From contig NC_135554.1 of NCBI RefSeq assembly GCF_964340395.1, positions 7,150,975-7,214,974 on the forward strand: DNA of 64,000 bases. Direction: 5' to 3'. The translations under genes and the position numbers were made by a program. A model generated the notes under the pieces. It saw nothing but the letters and a program-made list of their open reading frames with translations. It did not search any database and was not told where the DNA came from. This document shows, piece after piece, positions 1 to 36,075 of this stretch. How positions within the stretch are numbered: position 1 is the first letter of the stretch; each line of letters begins with the position of its first letter. The stretch comes from Glandiceps talaboti. Lineage: Eukaryota > Hemichordata > Enteropneusta > Spengelidae.

Positions 1-183
1 AGGACACTTTCTCAGCCAATAGAACAAGGTATATGTGTAAACTGTAAACTCTCAGTATCAACAAAACCATCAATAACTATGTCCAACAAGATTCTGTAAT
101 GGATTAATGTAGAATAAAAAAAACCAGTTCCCATGAATACTACTAGGTAAAGATTGACGAAGAAACTAAAAGTATCGAAATAT

Positions 184-397
184 AGTCTTGTCTGGTCCTA
201 AAACAACCTTGCAGTGTATGGATTATATGTTGAGTTTTGGTCGAAAAATTGCCAACAAACATGACCCCACAGCAGAACAATGTAACAAAACACATACAGC
301 GTTCAAGTCTGCACTGAATAATTGCAAAAGATTTGATTGTGGAGTTTGTATTTTAGCAACTCTGTTTAAAAGGGGAGAATTTTTCAAAAGCTCTTGA
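184..397 (+). CDS. possible 3'-terminal exon of an unrecognised cysteine-rich protein
   Basis: An open segment follows a weak acceptor (AG just before about 184) and runs to a TGA at 395-397. It reads as a small cysteine-rich, hydrophilic segment with Cys at QCMDY, EQCNK, NNCKRFDCGVC. A canonical AATAAA lies about 315 bases after the stop, which fits a terminal exon. I do not recognise the family. No upstream exon is inside the window, so the reading frame at its 5' end is inferred from openness alone. It could equally be a chance ORF. Confidence 0.3.
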
Positions 398-711
398 ATA
401 GAAAAAATTCATTTTGGAGTTGGTTTTGATATCTAAACGACAGAAGTCAAATGAGTATTTCAGGAGAACAGGCTCTATCAATGGCAATTAGAAAGACTTC
501 AATCGTCTTTCGACGTTGAGTAGTGTCTACCTTCACCATGCGGTTCTGACCGGATACTTGCTCATACCGAAATGGACACTAAAAGTTTTCGTTTGACCAT
601 ACGATTTATGTAAGGGGTGCCATGTAATGAAGCAGTCGATTACCAATTCATTAATCAACATGTAATATTTAGCTTTTTACAATTATTCGTACAATTTTGA
701 TGATAATTTAC

Positions 712-717
712 AATAAA
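712..717 (+). promoter_or_regulatory. candidate poly(A) signal AATAAA
   Basis: A canonical AATAAA hexamer 315 bases downstream of the possible terminal exon ending at 397. It is consistent with that exon being the end of a gene, but such hexamers are frequent in AT-rich DNA. Confidence 0.3.
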
Positions 718-2986
718 TAATGACTTTAATATTGAGTCAAGCCTAGATGGACATCAAATATGATTTTCTCACTGCTACCTACCTATGTAGACCTATGTAT
801 CTTCAAACCAAATCAATGATCTGACAACTACATGTACAAATTTAGGTCATATTAATCATGCTATCAGCTGACTTTCCTTTCCGTGGTACCAAATACAAGT
901 GCACATACACACTTTACAGGTAATCAGTGTTGTGTCCTAGTGTAATAAGGGTAATGATGAAACATTCAAGTACAGGTCATCTATTTCAATATGGAAAAAG
1001 CCTAAGTGAAGACTAACGTCAACAAATACTTACATAATTGGAAGTCAGTGGATGTGACAAAACAACTTTATAGTGGAGTGTGTTGGTAGTTTTTCAAGGG
1101 TAGCAGACAAAATTTCTGTCCATGTTACAACAGTCACGAATGTGTGAACAAAATTTTGTGAAATTTGTGAATTGATAGACCATTGATGGATGCTACCAAC
1201 AATCACATTCGACTTTTAGCACCAAGTTCAAAAGTAATCTACAATGTATAAGTTTACACTCAACTTTTATGTTACAACATGACTAACTTTCAGACATAAA
1301 CAAACTGATACAAGAGTCGCCTGAACCTACATCAAAGGAGACCCAATGTTGCTTTTGTATCAATGTTTGTCAGTTCAATAGTGATAATTAGACTTTTTTC
1401 GCCACCATCGAAGCAAATTTTCATTGTCCCTCACTTATAAAACGACGTTCTGATCACGTTCTGGCTTTTCTACCTATTTCCTGCAATGGTTGTAAAGTAC
1501 TTATACTAGTAAGATTGTAACAATTTGCGATGTCTAGGTCTTTTTCCTGCATATTTGAAATTCACAACTTTGCTTGAATAGTCATTGATAAACTGTCAAT
1601 CCTCCCTAGACATTCTAATGCTTATTTATGAGCATAGATTTTGACTATGCTTTTATTGGACATTTTCAGTCACCCAATGCCCACTTGCAAAATAAGTCTT
1701 TCATGTTCAGTGTATTCATAACATCAGAGGATTACAACAATATTGTCTACTTTGCCCCCCCCCTCCCTCCAAGAAGTTGATTTCATTTAAAACAAAATAG
1801 ATCGTGAAAAAAAACAATACAAAAGCAAAAATACTTACTTTTCATTCTCCTTCTAGTGTGGAGTTTCCCCTTTGATACTTGTTGTTTTGTGCTCTCTTTT
1901 TTTGTATAGTTATCTAAAAATGTTCTCCTCTGTTTGGATCGTCTCCTAATAACAACTGCAACAGAAACAAAAAAACAGTGTTTTGAGTGTTTAGTGAAAG
2001 TATAGTGAAATTATCAATCACTGGTGATGCGGTTAACCAGAATGTCACATTTTGGTACCATTATTCATCTGCTGCAATAATATAGGTATGACAACCTGTA
2101 AGTAACAATTTGTTTCAGCCATATACATTCAATTACTTTATTTTTTGTATTTGTTGAATATAATATTTAAAGAGCTATATCATATCATCTGATTATATCA
2201 AATTATAAGTATAGGAAGATAAACATTGTTTTTCTTTTATCCTGATAATACTACTTAAAAGTTCTTGATGTAAAATCAGTTTGATAAAATTAAAGAAGAG
2301 AGGATGTTTATTTCAAACTCAACATTACTGTATGTTCAGACCACTATACTTTCTATAGTGGTTTTAGCCGTATGTAATATATTAATATTATTTGTTAGTA
2401 TTTATTTCTTGTAAGAAAACGTGCTAGACGTGTCTCTCAGCGCGATGTACAAATAGAAGTGAAAAAATTGCAAAAGTAAAGAAAATAACAGCACATGCTG
2501 AGGGACTAAGTATAAAACCAACCCACACAATTAATTCACAATGTATAAAAACTGACAAGTTAAAATCAATTACTTCAATACAACAGACCAGTTAAATTAA
2601 ATTATTTGAAATGATGTCTGAAAAAAATTCGTCTTATAATGTAATTTTATTGTGAAAAGTTTAAGTATTTTTTTTTGTTTGAATCATAGACCTTCCACCC
2701 ACGTCTATGTTTGAATACAACTGTCTGTAGGTTTTTCCCTAATGTAAAATAGGAGCCTGAACCCCAAACCTTTTCTCGTTCCCCCAAAAACAATGATTAA
2801 CTAAATTTTGATTATATCCTTACACTGTTACAGTGGTCAAAGATGTAAACGAAAAAAGGATCTATTTTATTCATTATCAGAAAATACAAACTCCATCGAA
2901 GTAAAACTGGATTTATTTTTTTTTACTCAGAGATCATATTATTTTGCCCCAACCTCAAGATCAAGCATTACGTCATTCCGAGACAG

Positions 2987-2988
2987 TC

Positions 2989-3019
<31 letters not shown>

Positions 3020-3030
3020 GCAGCAGCAGC
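2987..3030 (+). repeat. (CAA)n/(CAG)n microsatellite
   Basis: About ten CAA units run directly into four CAG units. Open frames across it read poly-Gln or poly-Asn, but there is no splice or conservation support for coding. Confidence 0.9.
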
Positions 3031-3803
3031 ATACACATCAGTTTGAAAACCAGTCTGACATGGATTTTGAGTTATTTTCCTACCCAAACCATATTATTTG
3101 ATTTAAATGAAAACAATTTAATGCATTAGATCATTTTATTAAGTTAGTTAATGTGAGGCATTTGTAATGCACCTATTAAGGCTATTTGAAACAAATCCAA
3201 CCACATGGGTTTTTATGGGGGTTTTTAAAATTTTTTTTTTTACTAAAGTCAAGCTTCCTGCCCCAAAGTCAAGACTAGGTTTCAAATCAATTTGTTGTAA
3301 GCAAGCATCTATATTTTTTCAATTATGAGCTGTTCTAGAGTCCTTCATATAACTTGTGCATGCCGTACCAAAGAAAGTGCCATTGATGTTCAGCACAACT
3401 GATACTCAAGATCATGCTGTTATTATAGGAGGGTGACTGTTTTAGTAATATAGGACTGCCAAATGTACAATAACTTGCAGTTTTGAAGTTTAAATTTCTG
3501 ACCAAATACTGTGTCAATTTTTTAAAATCTAAATTGTTTCAGTACTATGAAGAGGCTTGTATCATATTGGTTAGAACAATGCTGAAAACAGACAACATTA
3601 AGTTAAAGAGGCACCATACATGTACATGTAAGTTAAATTATAACAATACAACACTCCATAACCTACACCCCAAATGCAGACTGATTTCAAACTTTTGATC
3701 TGAGCACCTTTGTTTTAAACAATTTTACATCTACACCCATAATCGTCCATATCAAATGTCAAGGCCATTGTCTGGTGGATTTTGATTCTGTTTGATTTCA
3801 TTG

Positions 3804-3901
<98 letters not shown>

Positions 3902-3902
3902 T
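3804..3902 (+). repeat. compound (CA)n-(CG)n-(CA)n microsatellite
   Basis: Alternating purine-pyrimidine tract of about 98 bases: CA dinucleotides interrupted by a central block of about ten GC dinucleotides, then CA again. Such tracts are classical Z-DNA-prone sequence. Confidence 0.95.
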
Positions 3903-4399
3903 AGACATTTGCCATGCCTATGACAAATCTCAACTTCTGTTTGTTTTAGGTTTGTGATAAAAATTGTCAATTCAGTTACGTAACACTGAAAACGTTACAA
4001 GTAGTATGCTGTACTTACTCTCTTCTTTATTGGTCTTGGCTATTTTTTCTCATGATTTCCCGCCTGTTTAGTTGTAAACTGTCATCATAATTTTTAAGCT
4101 GCCTGTGTTGACAGCAGTGAGCTGCAATGTCAATGCAGGAAGAGAGAATATGTATATGTATAATTAACCCAAGTTGTTGAGGATGTGTGAGTGTGTCAGT
4201 GTGGGGAGGAGGGGAGGGGAAAGACAGTAGGATTTGCTATTTGCTAGTATGTTATGTCATGTCATGTACATTAATTATTACATTGGGTGGATTTTTCAGT
4301 TACAAGTAAATTACACCTAGCCTGCCAAAAAATCTGAGAAATAAAAAAAAAATGTTACTAAGCACCCTGCCGACTAATTCAATAAAAACAATGCCAATG

Positions 4400-4640
4400 C
4401 AGTGTAGCACAACTGTATTTGGCTGTTACTATGGACATGGCCTTGTTGCTACGGATATTTTTTAAAAAATGGGAATCTTTATTTCCTTGCCTACTCTCCC
4501 TACTTTTCATCTTTGCAATTTATAACCATCATTTAACTGTTGCTATGGGCATGGTCCTGTTGCTAGGCATATTTGCATACATTGTTATGAATCTTTATTC
4601 ACTTACATACACATCCGGGTATTGCAATGCATGGCTATGT
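4400..4640 (+). repeat. dispersed repeat with GTTGCTATGGGCATGG core
   Basis: Two tandem half-copies carry a core of the form TGTTGCTATGGGCATGGTCC followed by TGTTGCTAGGCATAT. The same core recurs at about 37190-37240 on this strand and at about 58560-58720 on the opposite strand, so this is an interspersed family. No coding capacity is visible; a degraded non-autonomous transposon is the likely origin. Confidence 0.65.
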
Positions 4641-5149
4641 TATGTCGCCGATATGACCAGAATACGGTAGCAATATACGCAAGATGAAAACAAACATGGT
4701 GGCGCCGGTGAACTATATACAAAGTATATCATGGAACAATCATTTACTGTCTGGGTTAGTGAGAATTGTGATTCACCTGCGTGGCAAAAGACTTTGAAAA
4801 CAGTTTCGCCACTTCACCTGTGTAGTGTTCTGAATCATACGAATGGGTGGTTAGAGCACAGACAGAAATGTCAATCAATCGCGCTCATTTTTCAGGGGAC
4901 GGGAGCATTTTCCCCGGTTTTCCAGGAGGGGGTGTTTGAAATTCAAGGGTTTTCCAGGACCGACCGGGCAAACCCTGCACTAAAGCCACACTGTTTCAGT
5001 CAATGTAAGGCAGTTAGAAGTTGTAGAGATACATGAAGCCGAGTATGTTATTATTATCTCGATGACGTATAACATTTTCTTATTGGCTAGAATGGTTTTG
5101 CTACACTCGGTAAAAGGTTACACCTAAACAGTGTATTCTAATAGACTTC

Positions 5150-5723
5150 CATATCACTGCAACAGGGATTCATAGAAAAATGCATCAAATTATATTGAAT
5201 TTGAAGAGTGCATTCTTGAGATATAGCCTAATTACCGAAAACCATTAATTATGTAAATTGCTCGTTAATATTCTTGAGATGTTTACCGAAACCTAATCAG
5301 TTCTTGTCACTACCCTACAGAACACATGCAATAAACTTTGTTTGAATTGAGCCAGTCGTGTTTTAGAAAATGGTGATGGTGATAAAGTCGCACCACTTTA
5401 GACGACATTTCCTGACGAGAAACTATTTCTTTCTTTTGTGGCCAATCGAAAATATGCCAATAACTTATTAAAACTAAAAGCTACATTAGTAATATTTTCA
5501 GGACAGGTGCACTTTGGTATCACAATGTGTGTACTAAGTTATACTTTTGAAGCGTGCATTCTTGAGATGTAGCCTAATTACCGAAAATCATTAATTACGT
5601 AAATTACTCATTAATATTCACGGGATTTTTACCAAAACCTAATCAAGTCTTGCCATTACCCTACGGAATACGTCTTCAAAATCTGGTTTGAATTGAGCAA
5701 GCTGTTATGGAGAAAACGATGAC

Positions 5724-5762
<39 letters not shown>

Positions 5763-5835
5763 CAGACTGACAGACACACAGACTTCCATCCATGAATATA
5801 TCTCTTCCTTACGGAAGAAAAAACGATGGAAATAG
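5150..5835 (-). repeat. two copies of a CAGA-bearing dispersed repeat (antisense)
   Basis: Two successive copies (about 5150-5380 and 5490-5835) share blocks such as gcattcttgagatatagcc, cctaattaccgaaaa and ttaccgaaacctaatcag. The second ends in a (CAGA)n tract and a CTTCCTTACGGAAG palindrome. Related copies occur at about 8700-9080, 9420-9880, 16480-16760 and, in the opposite orientation, 18555-18900. No ORF is present, so it looks like a non-autonomous element carrying its own tetranucleotide microsatellite. Confidence 0.7.
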
Positions 5836-6764
5836 AGGTAAATAAGGCATTTAGCCGATTTCACCACATCAGATTTTAATCAGATGGTTGAAAACCTACC
5901 AGCTTTGGTTTACCCACAGGCAAGGAAGACACTATGGTTTACTGAGGAGTGAAAGTATTCATTTACATTTTTTTAAACTACAGGAGATTACCGATATTAT
6001 AGTGATGTCTGAAGTGACGTCAACGTCGCTGCACTCACAGGATATACGTAACGTCTACGCAATGCATATACTAACGTTGTGTAGCTGTACGAACAATATA
6101 CGACAACGTATACTTAGATTGTACACTGTCATTGTAAACGTCAATATACGTAGTCGTATATCTACATATATTAGAGTTATTGTATCTGTGTGTGTATCTA
6201 CGTCACATGAAAGTATTTGCGAAAAATACGCGAAATGTAGATTTTTGTAAACTGACATATCAGCGATTTTGCACTGTTACGATTGGGTGGGGTGAGGAGA
6301 AGATGTAAAATAATTTTAATCATTAAGAATTCAAGATAGTACCTACTTTTTAAGAATTCAAGATATTACCTACTTTTAATAGAAATGAATATCAATTTTC
6401 CAAATTCCTATTTTTAGTCTCTCTTTCCAGCAAAAATGTGTGGCTAACTTTTTTTTAACTCTTTAATGTACCACATGACTAAAAAATGTCAATACATAGA
6501 GACTACATTCAAGTGTTTGCCCCACACATATTGCTAGGTTTCAAATTTGTTTGAGACATTGGCCTTTGCCCTTGAGCTGGATCATCCGGTATAATTACCG
6601 AAATGCTGCATTTTCGTGTATTATCACATACACTTTGTAGTATTTATTTGTTGCCACGAATTTCTTTTAAATTGGTCCATGTCTTATTTCTGCCACACAA
6701 AAGTAATGTATTTGAGGGTTATGTATCTTCTATGAAGACTTGTCTTTTCTATTTTTGTTTGTAG

Positions 6765-29370
<22,606 letters not shown>

Positions 29371-29908
29371 GACGCTTTTATGTAGGAAAGTACGGGGGAA
29401 TAACTCCCATACACGACAATACGGAGAGGGTTCGCGAGAAAGGGGTTGGTTTTTTTTTATGCTGGTTGGTATTAAAAAGGGTATACTTTTCATGAGGCGA
29501 TGGTATGAGAAAGGTTTGGGTGAATTAAAACTGGAGTTAATCAACGGAGACTATGCAGTCAACACTGAAAACGTTTCAACCTAACGAATCTACCTTCAAA
29601 ACTTCCGCACTCTCGTCACTCATGTCACACTAGATCTAAAGCTAGTTTCCCCTGGGAGCCCTGGCTTTTACTAATTAAAATGCAACTTGGTATCAGAAAG
29701 GGTATACCTTTTGCATACATTTTAGTATCACGACACTTTCGGTTTTAATGTTTGTGAGGAGCCTCCCTGTAATGTTACCCATGCAGTTATCCCCCCGTTA
29801 ATGTATCTACAGGTTTATCTGGGAAAAAGGACTTTGAGACTTGAAAAGATCGAAAGGACAAAAGTGATATTATACTCAGTTGTATTTAATTGCATCTTAT
29901 TATTAAAT

Positions 29909-29914
29909 AATAAA
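29909..29914 (+). promoter_or_regulatory. candidate poly(A) signal for the receptor gene
   Basis: AATAAA 539 bases after the receptor stop codon, in a locally AT-rich 3' region without other exons. A plausible 3' end. Confidence 0.45.
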
Positions 29915-30766
29915 CTATATAGTTAGGATTGGGCACTTCGCGGAGGTAAGGTTTGGCCTCACAATCTGAATACTTTACTGTAATTATTTATTCCTCCGAA
30001 TCTGCAAGATGTGAAATTAAAATGATTGCACAAAATGCTCAGCGAGCCAAAATAGAGTAACAACTGGAGTCAGTGATGTACTCACAGTATGAAGACGATT
30101 GAAAGATACGTAAAAGGCATGCCATAACTCTTTAAGATAAGACTGGAAACGTACCGAATATTTAAAACATTGGAAATGCCACCATTAAATGACTTTATGG
30201 CAGGCGATCGAAATCATCACCGTATCGGAAAACGATGACACGAATTTGAAAGAGAATATGTGGAACAAAAAGGAACAAAAATGAAACTATTGTTTGAAAA
30301 GAATAATCTTCTCGAAAAAAATGCGCATTTGATAGAATCCTACAATTGACACATAAATACGGTACATTGCTTACTCGTGACTGTTGATATGTCCAGAATT
30401 GTTCAATTTTCTGTTCATGACTATAGTAGACTATATTATCAAACCATTAGTGATGCGCTAACTGCTAGGTTTAATCAATATGTAACAGTATCTTGTTTTT
30501 CGTTTGATAACATTTCATAAGCTCAAAACATTATTTAATGACTATGTGTTACATTGGACGTGCGTCTGTGTAGAAATATTGATGATGTTTTAAATTTTCT
30601 AGTGTAGATATTGTTTTTGACGTAAGCTTATTGGGTTGAACCAAGATTTTCATCATATTGTAAGTAATCATGATATTATTAGATGTTTATGTTGTTAGAG
30701 TTCATTTATATTAAGGATGAATATTACAACTATGTTTATACAGTAGCTAAGCATGAATGTGTTGAA

Positions 30767-31204
30767 TTACAACAGTGTTCGACAAACTGTACCTCTTAGC
30801 CTGTCTCCAGCAGTGCTGAAACTACCTACGTACAGCAATCTTCTCTATTGCCCACACTTGTAACCTTTCACTCCCTGGTGTTTAATTGTCAACAAATTGT
30901 TGTTAAGACCAAGACAGGCTACGTTGGTACACATATAAAATGGTACATATACATTCAATCACTTCAGACGGTAAATAAACACCTCCATACCAGAACACAA
31001 TACAATTTTACAACTTTTGTTCATTATATCAGTTTAGATATCCCACAGTGTCGCTATCCTGAAGACTCTACTTAAAACACCACTGCTGATATGTACACTA
31101 ATAAAATATCAGGGAGTCGAAGATTACACTGTGGTCACTTGAGAAACCTGCTGCTCGTAGGTTGAGACAGGCTAAGAGGTACAGTTGGTCGAACATTGTT
31201 GTAA
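30767..31204. mobile_element. MITE-like element with ~40-bp terminal inverted repeats
   Basis: Left end TTACAACAGTGTTCGAC... and the reverse complement of the right end TTACAACAATGTTCGAC... both continue aactgtacctcttagcctgt with only a few mismatches over about 40 bases. The 438-base element has no coding capacity. A short sequence catgaat occurs near both outer edges, but the target-site duplication is not clear. Confidence 0.7.
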
Positions 31205-34019
31205 CATGAATATTGGTATGGCTTTGATATGCATTTATATTCAATGCTAGCATTTACTATGTGTGATCTGTGCCGTAGTCGGTATGTTTATATTCAAATG
31301 TGAGTGTACATCAATGATATATCCTGATATGAATTGTGGTTATGAAATGTTGTTTGATATTGGACTTGGTTTTCTTAATTTACCAAATTTCTGTCATCGC
31401 ATTAATCATCAGTACCAGAATAGATATCGTATAATGTCTGTTTCTATTCGTGCTATGAATTAAGTAGTGAATATCATTGAATCCGTTGATATTGTTCAAG
31501 TACATGAAACTGAAAGGCAACCTCGTTTATGTCAAAGCATTGAGTGAATATTTTATTTCGTGTTATTTACATTTTGATATTTACCTCGATGTTACAGCTT
31601 TCCATCTTCTGTACGTTTTTTGTTTTGTTTGATAAAGTAGTATGACGTCATTTTTTAGTCATCATATTTTTGATTTTCAACGTCTGTGGATCATCTTTTT
31701 GCGAGATTTTCATATGTTTCATTTTATTGTGGGTTATTTATATGGTATAGCGGGGGTTTGAGAGTTAGATTTTCAGAATTTTGACGTTGTTAGATATTTT
31801 ACAGCTGTTTTATAGGCTGGGAAAGAAATATGGGTACAAATGATGGGTTTTAAAAGGTATAATGACTATCAAACCGACTGTTTTTCAATGCATTTTTCTG
31901 ATTGCTTATACAGGTTTAGTTAAATTTACAATGATACAACGTTTTTCAACGTTTTTCCCTGATGGGTTATACAAGGTTTAGTTGGGTTATAACAGTAATG
32001 CAAAGTTTCCTTTTCAACAGAGTATTTTTGGGACTTTATGGTATAACAGGATTGTAATGTATTATTTTCCATAATGCTTTTACGCTGATTTTATTATTAT
32101 ATCCACTTTTCCGAGTCTCTTTTTTGTCTTTTACATCTCACTTTTGACAGTCTGTTTGTGGGACGCAATGTTTCAGAGGGGTCATATTATGACTGACATT
32201 TAATGGCATTGACCTGCAGCTGACCGAAAGATGAACTGTGATTGACGTTAGATGGAGTATCTACCTTGGGATCTTGACATGCCAGTTTCATTAATTAAAC
32301 GGTTGGCCTATGATAACCGTTATGATCGCCATTACATCAAACCGTTGTATTGATCAGTGTCATCCGCGGTTATGTCATTACAAGTCTTAATGAATGTTGT
32401 ACTCAAACACCTCATCATGAGCTGGACCCTAAAATAAGGAGTCATCGGTATCACCCGGGGGAGGGGTTAAGGTTGTCGTATCCTTTCTAAAAGCCCCGAA
32501 TATGAACTTTATGAAATGATTTGCCAGATTTTTCAAAAAGTAGCATCAGCACAGATACCATGGCAACCATTTCCCAATTTTACCAATCGTTTCCGTTATA
32601 AATTGCGATAACTTTGGGATTAAGAAAACTATTTGCATGATGTAAATGTGTATTCATATACTTTATAGACTTATGCATTTAGCACATGCCCTTGTTGATT
32701 GAGGTCAAAGTAAAATAAGATAGGCGACACAAATGTTAAAATTGGAATATCTGACAATGTCTTGTGAATTATATTAGTTTCATTTCCTATGTAAATCACA
32801 AAGGTAGCAGTGTTATACCTCTTTGGAAAGCTCAGAATGTTAAATTTATGAACATGTTTGCAAAGATCATGACAAAGGTTTTAACTCCATTTCCTTGACA
32901 ACCATTCTCAATTACAGGACACCTTCTTTCTCTATATAGCTCAATATCATTGGAAATGGGAAAAGGTATTTCAACAATGTGAGTGGTTCCATATACGTTT
33001 GCTAAATAATTGAATTTATCAAATTTAGCAAATCAACTTGGTGATCAAAGGTCAAGGTCAAATGATGCATACTTTATTATGTCAGAATCGTACTATTTTT
33101 GTGAACATTCACTAAAAATGGACTTTCCATGAAAATCAAATATCACGATGTGTCCATGATATTCTATATGATTGGACATATATAATTGACGTCAGCAATT
33201 AAGGTCGTGACCCCAGCGCATGGTTATGAGAGAAAGCCTGCAACTACACGTAGATTGACACCACGTTCGGTCCAATTTCTGTTTGTTTTGACGTTAAAGA
33301 CACTATTTCTGTACGACTTTAAGAATTTTGCAATATATCTAACTGATAAATATGGATTACATCAACTGGATAAATTCAACCTAAGTGTGCTCTCTGAGTC
33401 CATACATAGCTTTGATCGGGGAACTGTCCTACTGCCGTGGCCTCTGTGACTGCCCGCGAAACAAAACTTCTGCTTTGACAACACTACCCACCTACGGTAA
33501 CCGATAATTAAATAACTAATAATCACCTGTACACCGTGATAAAAAAAACACAATAATTCGAGTCCCCAACAAGTCGATGAGACCTACTTCTGTTCAGTCC
33601 GACTGCGAGTTTCTGAGGTGTTACATGGGTCTCAGACTCGGGCTAGTGTATCGCGCCCTAGAGAGTCCCTGGCCGAAAATAATGTAAACTCTCGTGGTCA
33701 CAAGCCAAACATATCTTTGTTCAGTACGTCTAGGTCTTCGGCCCAAAATACATTGCACTGCATGCTGTATACAGCAAAAAGAACGACTGACAAGATATTG
33801 TATAAAACTCACTGAATGAACTCTACATATCATTTATTTCTTTTCTCAAGCTCATTGTATGAAAATCAAACACTACTAAACATTTGTACCGCATTTTTAT
33901 TTTCTGTTGACATTAGCTGAATAAACTTTCCTTCATTTGGTTGGTTGATATAGAACATAGGAATGTATTTCTTCCTTTGAATATAAAAGAATTACGGAGG
34001 TTTATTAGTGACACGTGGA

Positions 34020-34135
34020 TTTTCTTTATTTTATCCGACAAAATTTTTATTTTTTTATCCAACAATTTTTTTATTTTTGTATCCAACATTTTTTTTTCCA
34101 ACAATTTTTTTTTATCCAACAAAAAATTTCTTTCG
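34020..34135 (+). repeat. imperfect T-rich tandem repeat (TTTTATCCAACAA units)
   Basis: Five or six degenerate units of about 20 bases with a TATCCAACA core. Antisense frames read lysine-rich LLDKK-like repeats, which are artefacts of the tandem structure. Confidence 0.7.
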
Positions 34136-34306
34136 GACCATATGCGCCCTGTGGTGCCTTTACCTTGGCATAAGCCACGTGATGAACGAACAGAGCCGTT
34201 GATGTATTGCTCACCAAATTGTTACTTTGTGTTGTTGTTTTTTTTTATGTTTTTATTTATTTATTTATTTATTTTTTTTTTTTGGGGGGGGGGGTTTAAA
34301 TCTTAT

Positions 34307-34610
34307 CCCTACAAAGTGCTATGCAATAAAGTAATGATTTGAAAAGCTGGTGTTAGGTTTTTTTTCGAAATCAATTTACCTTGTTCTTTACTGTGACTAT
34401 CTTTAAATATTTATGAGTTCTTTATACTGAGCGCCGTCAACCGGTGACCCTTTCTCGTCCCCACTCATACGTCCTTTTTGTCCGTTTTCATGGTGTCAGA
34501 GTAAAGCTGGTTTATTACACCAACAGCAAGCACAGTTGAAAATGATTTAGAAAAAAAAACAATACTAACTTTTCAAATCATTACTTTATTACATGGCACC
34601 TTGTAGGGAA
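34307..34610. repeat. ~50-bp inverted repeat enclosing ~190 bp
   Basis: Arm 34308-34362 (ccctacaaagtgctatg, then aataaagtaatgatttgaaa) is repeated inverted at about 34550-34608 with a handful of mismatches. The left arm follows a poly-G run. Looks like a foldback/MITE remnant. Confidence 0.65.
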
Positions 34611-36075
34611 AATGGATTATTTTTTTAAGAAAGAAAAATGAAAAATAAACAAAAAAAAATATCAGTAAACACATATGCCCAAATCAAAGCCCCTGCGCTA
34701 TAATCATAAATTTGAAGTTACTTCTGATGAATTTTGCATGATCATTTGTCTAATAAAATTAGACATATGTCATCAGAATAATGCATATTTTCGTTATTCG
34801 TTATTTTATGGGGTACATAAATTTGCACCTCAGTTAACTTTGAATGGAGATATGGAATGGCACAGCTCAGACTATAGCACCTCCACCAACGAGTCTATGG
34901 TTGCTGAAGCTGTCAGAGTTCGTGCTATTTGTTTACCGAGAGAGCTTATTCGAATCCCCGTTCCACCAGCCAATAAAGTGGGTCCAAGTCTACTTACATC
35001 TGTTGAGTGAGTATGGAGCGATCGGGGATCCCTGCAGGGTTACCGTCTCGCACCCCAGTGAATCTATACTTAATAAGAAGAACGCACAGCAAGTATGTTT
35101 TGAACGCATGTGACTTATCTACATGTCTGAAGGTATACTATAGCTTTCGGACGTTAAGTCGCCCATATAATTATAAATGTAGTATTGAGCGATGCTGTTG
35201 GAAGCAATGCGTACATCACCTCCTCATTACCAACAAAAAATGTTGTGTTCTCAATGTCATCAGCCTTAGTGATTCACCAATGCGTATACATTACACTGCG
35301 GTTATTGACTCACGATTGTCGTTACTCGAAAATAAGTATGCGTTGTAATATTCCGGTATACAGTATAGTATCTAAAGGCTATTAGTAACCTAACATGTTG
35401 TCGTGCTGAATACAAAGAACTGTGTACAGGGTGTGGCGCTTTAAATATTCATGTAACGTTTTAAATTTTACTTTTCTATTAAAATGTATACTGCGTTCCT
35501 AATAACTATCTCATGTTCCTGATACTTTACAACAAGTATTAAATACCTTTTCATCGTCTGTTTACATTTCTAGAGGTGTTGTGCTTTATATGCGGTGATT
35601 TCAACTTTTATAGTAATTTTACCTCAGTCTGTAATATTATAGCGAGAAGAGTCTTTGCTGGAAAGTATTTTCATAATTGTGATTACAGAATTTTTTATGA
35701 CCTTCAAGATGCTGGTGCTGATTTGTACGTGAAGTCCTCATGATCTCAGATACGTGAAAAGTGAGAATCATCATATAACAACCAGGAAATCGTATCGTAT
35801 GCTCGGCTGATTATGTCAGGGCAAAATACTGTCATTTGTTTTCATATTCTGTTCAGATTGTCCCTACTTGTGTACATCTTTACAAGGACTGTTTCGGATC
35901 GTATGATATCGAAGTGATCTCAAATTTAAAACGTTTACAGTCATGTAATGTATAATTATAATATGAATGAAAAATAGGTTACATGATGGCGTTTTGCAAA
36001 TTAATTCTTATTTCAGATAGGTGCCGGTGGATAGCTCATACAGAAGATAGATTACTTTGTCTTTCCATAGACAAC

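Larger units (their letters stand above)
718..6764. other. non-coding stretch upstream of the first recognised receptor exon
   Basis: No convincing exon was found. It contains CAA/CAG and CA/GC microsatellites, a dispersed repeat at about 4400-4640, and two antisense copies of a CAGA-containing repeat at about 5150-5835. The missing 5' exons of the receptor (signal peptide and first part of the F5/8C domain) should lie here or farther left, but I could not identify them. Confidence 0.5.

Noticed and set aside
33186-33449. ORF of 87 codons in the intergenic region
   Set aside because: No recognisable motif, no plausible splice partners, surrounded by non-coding DNA.
34675-35010. ORF of 111 codons ending LPRELIRIPVPPANKVG...
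   Set aside because: Looks protein-like in its second half, but no family recognised and no supporting exons; left as unsupported.
35578-35740. LINE endonuclease-like LCFICGDFN segment
   Set aside because: Only one short motif of the endonuclease family is present. Insufficient to call an element, so mentioned only as a weak remnant.
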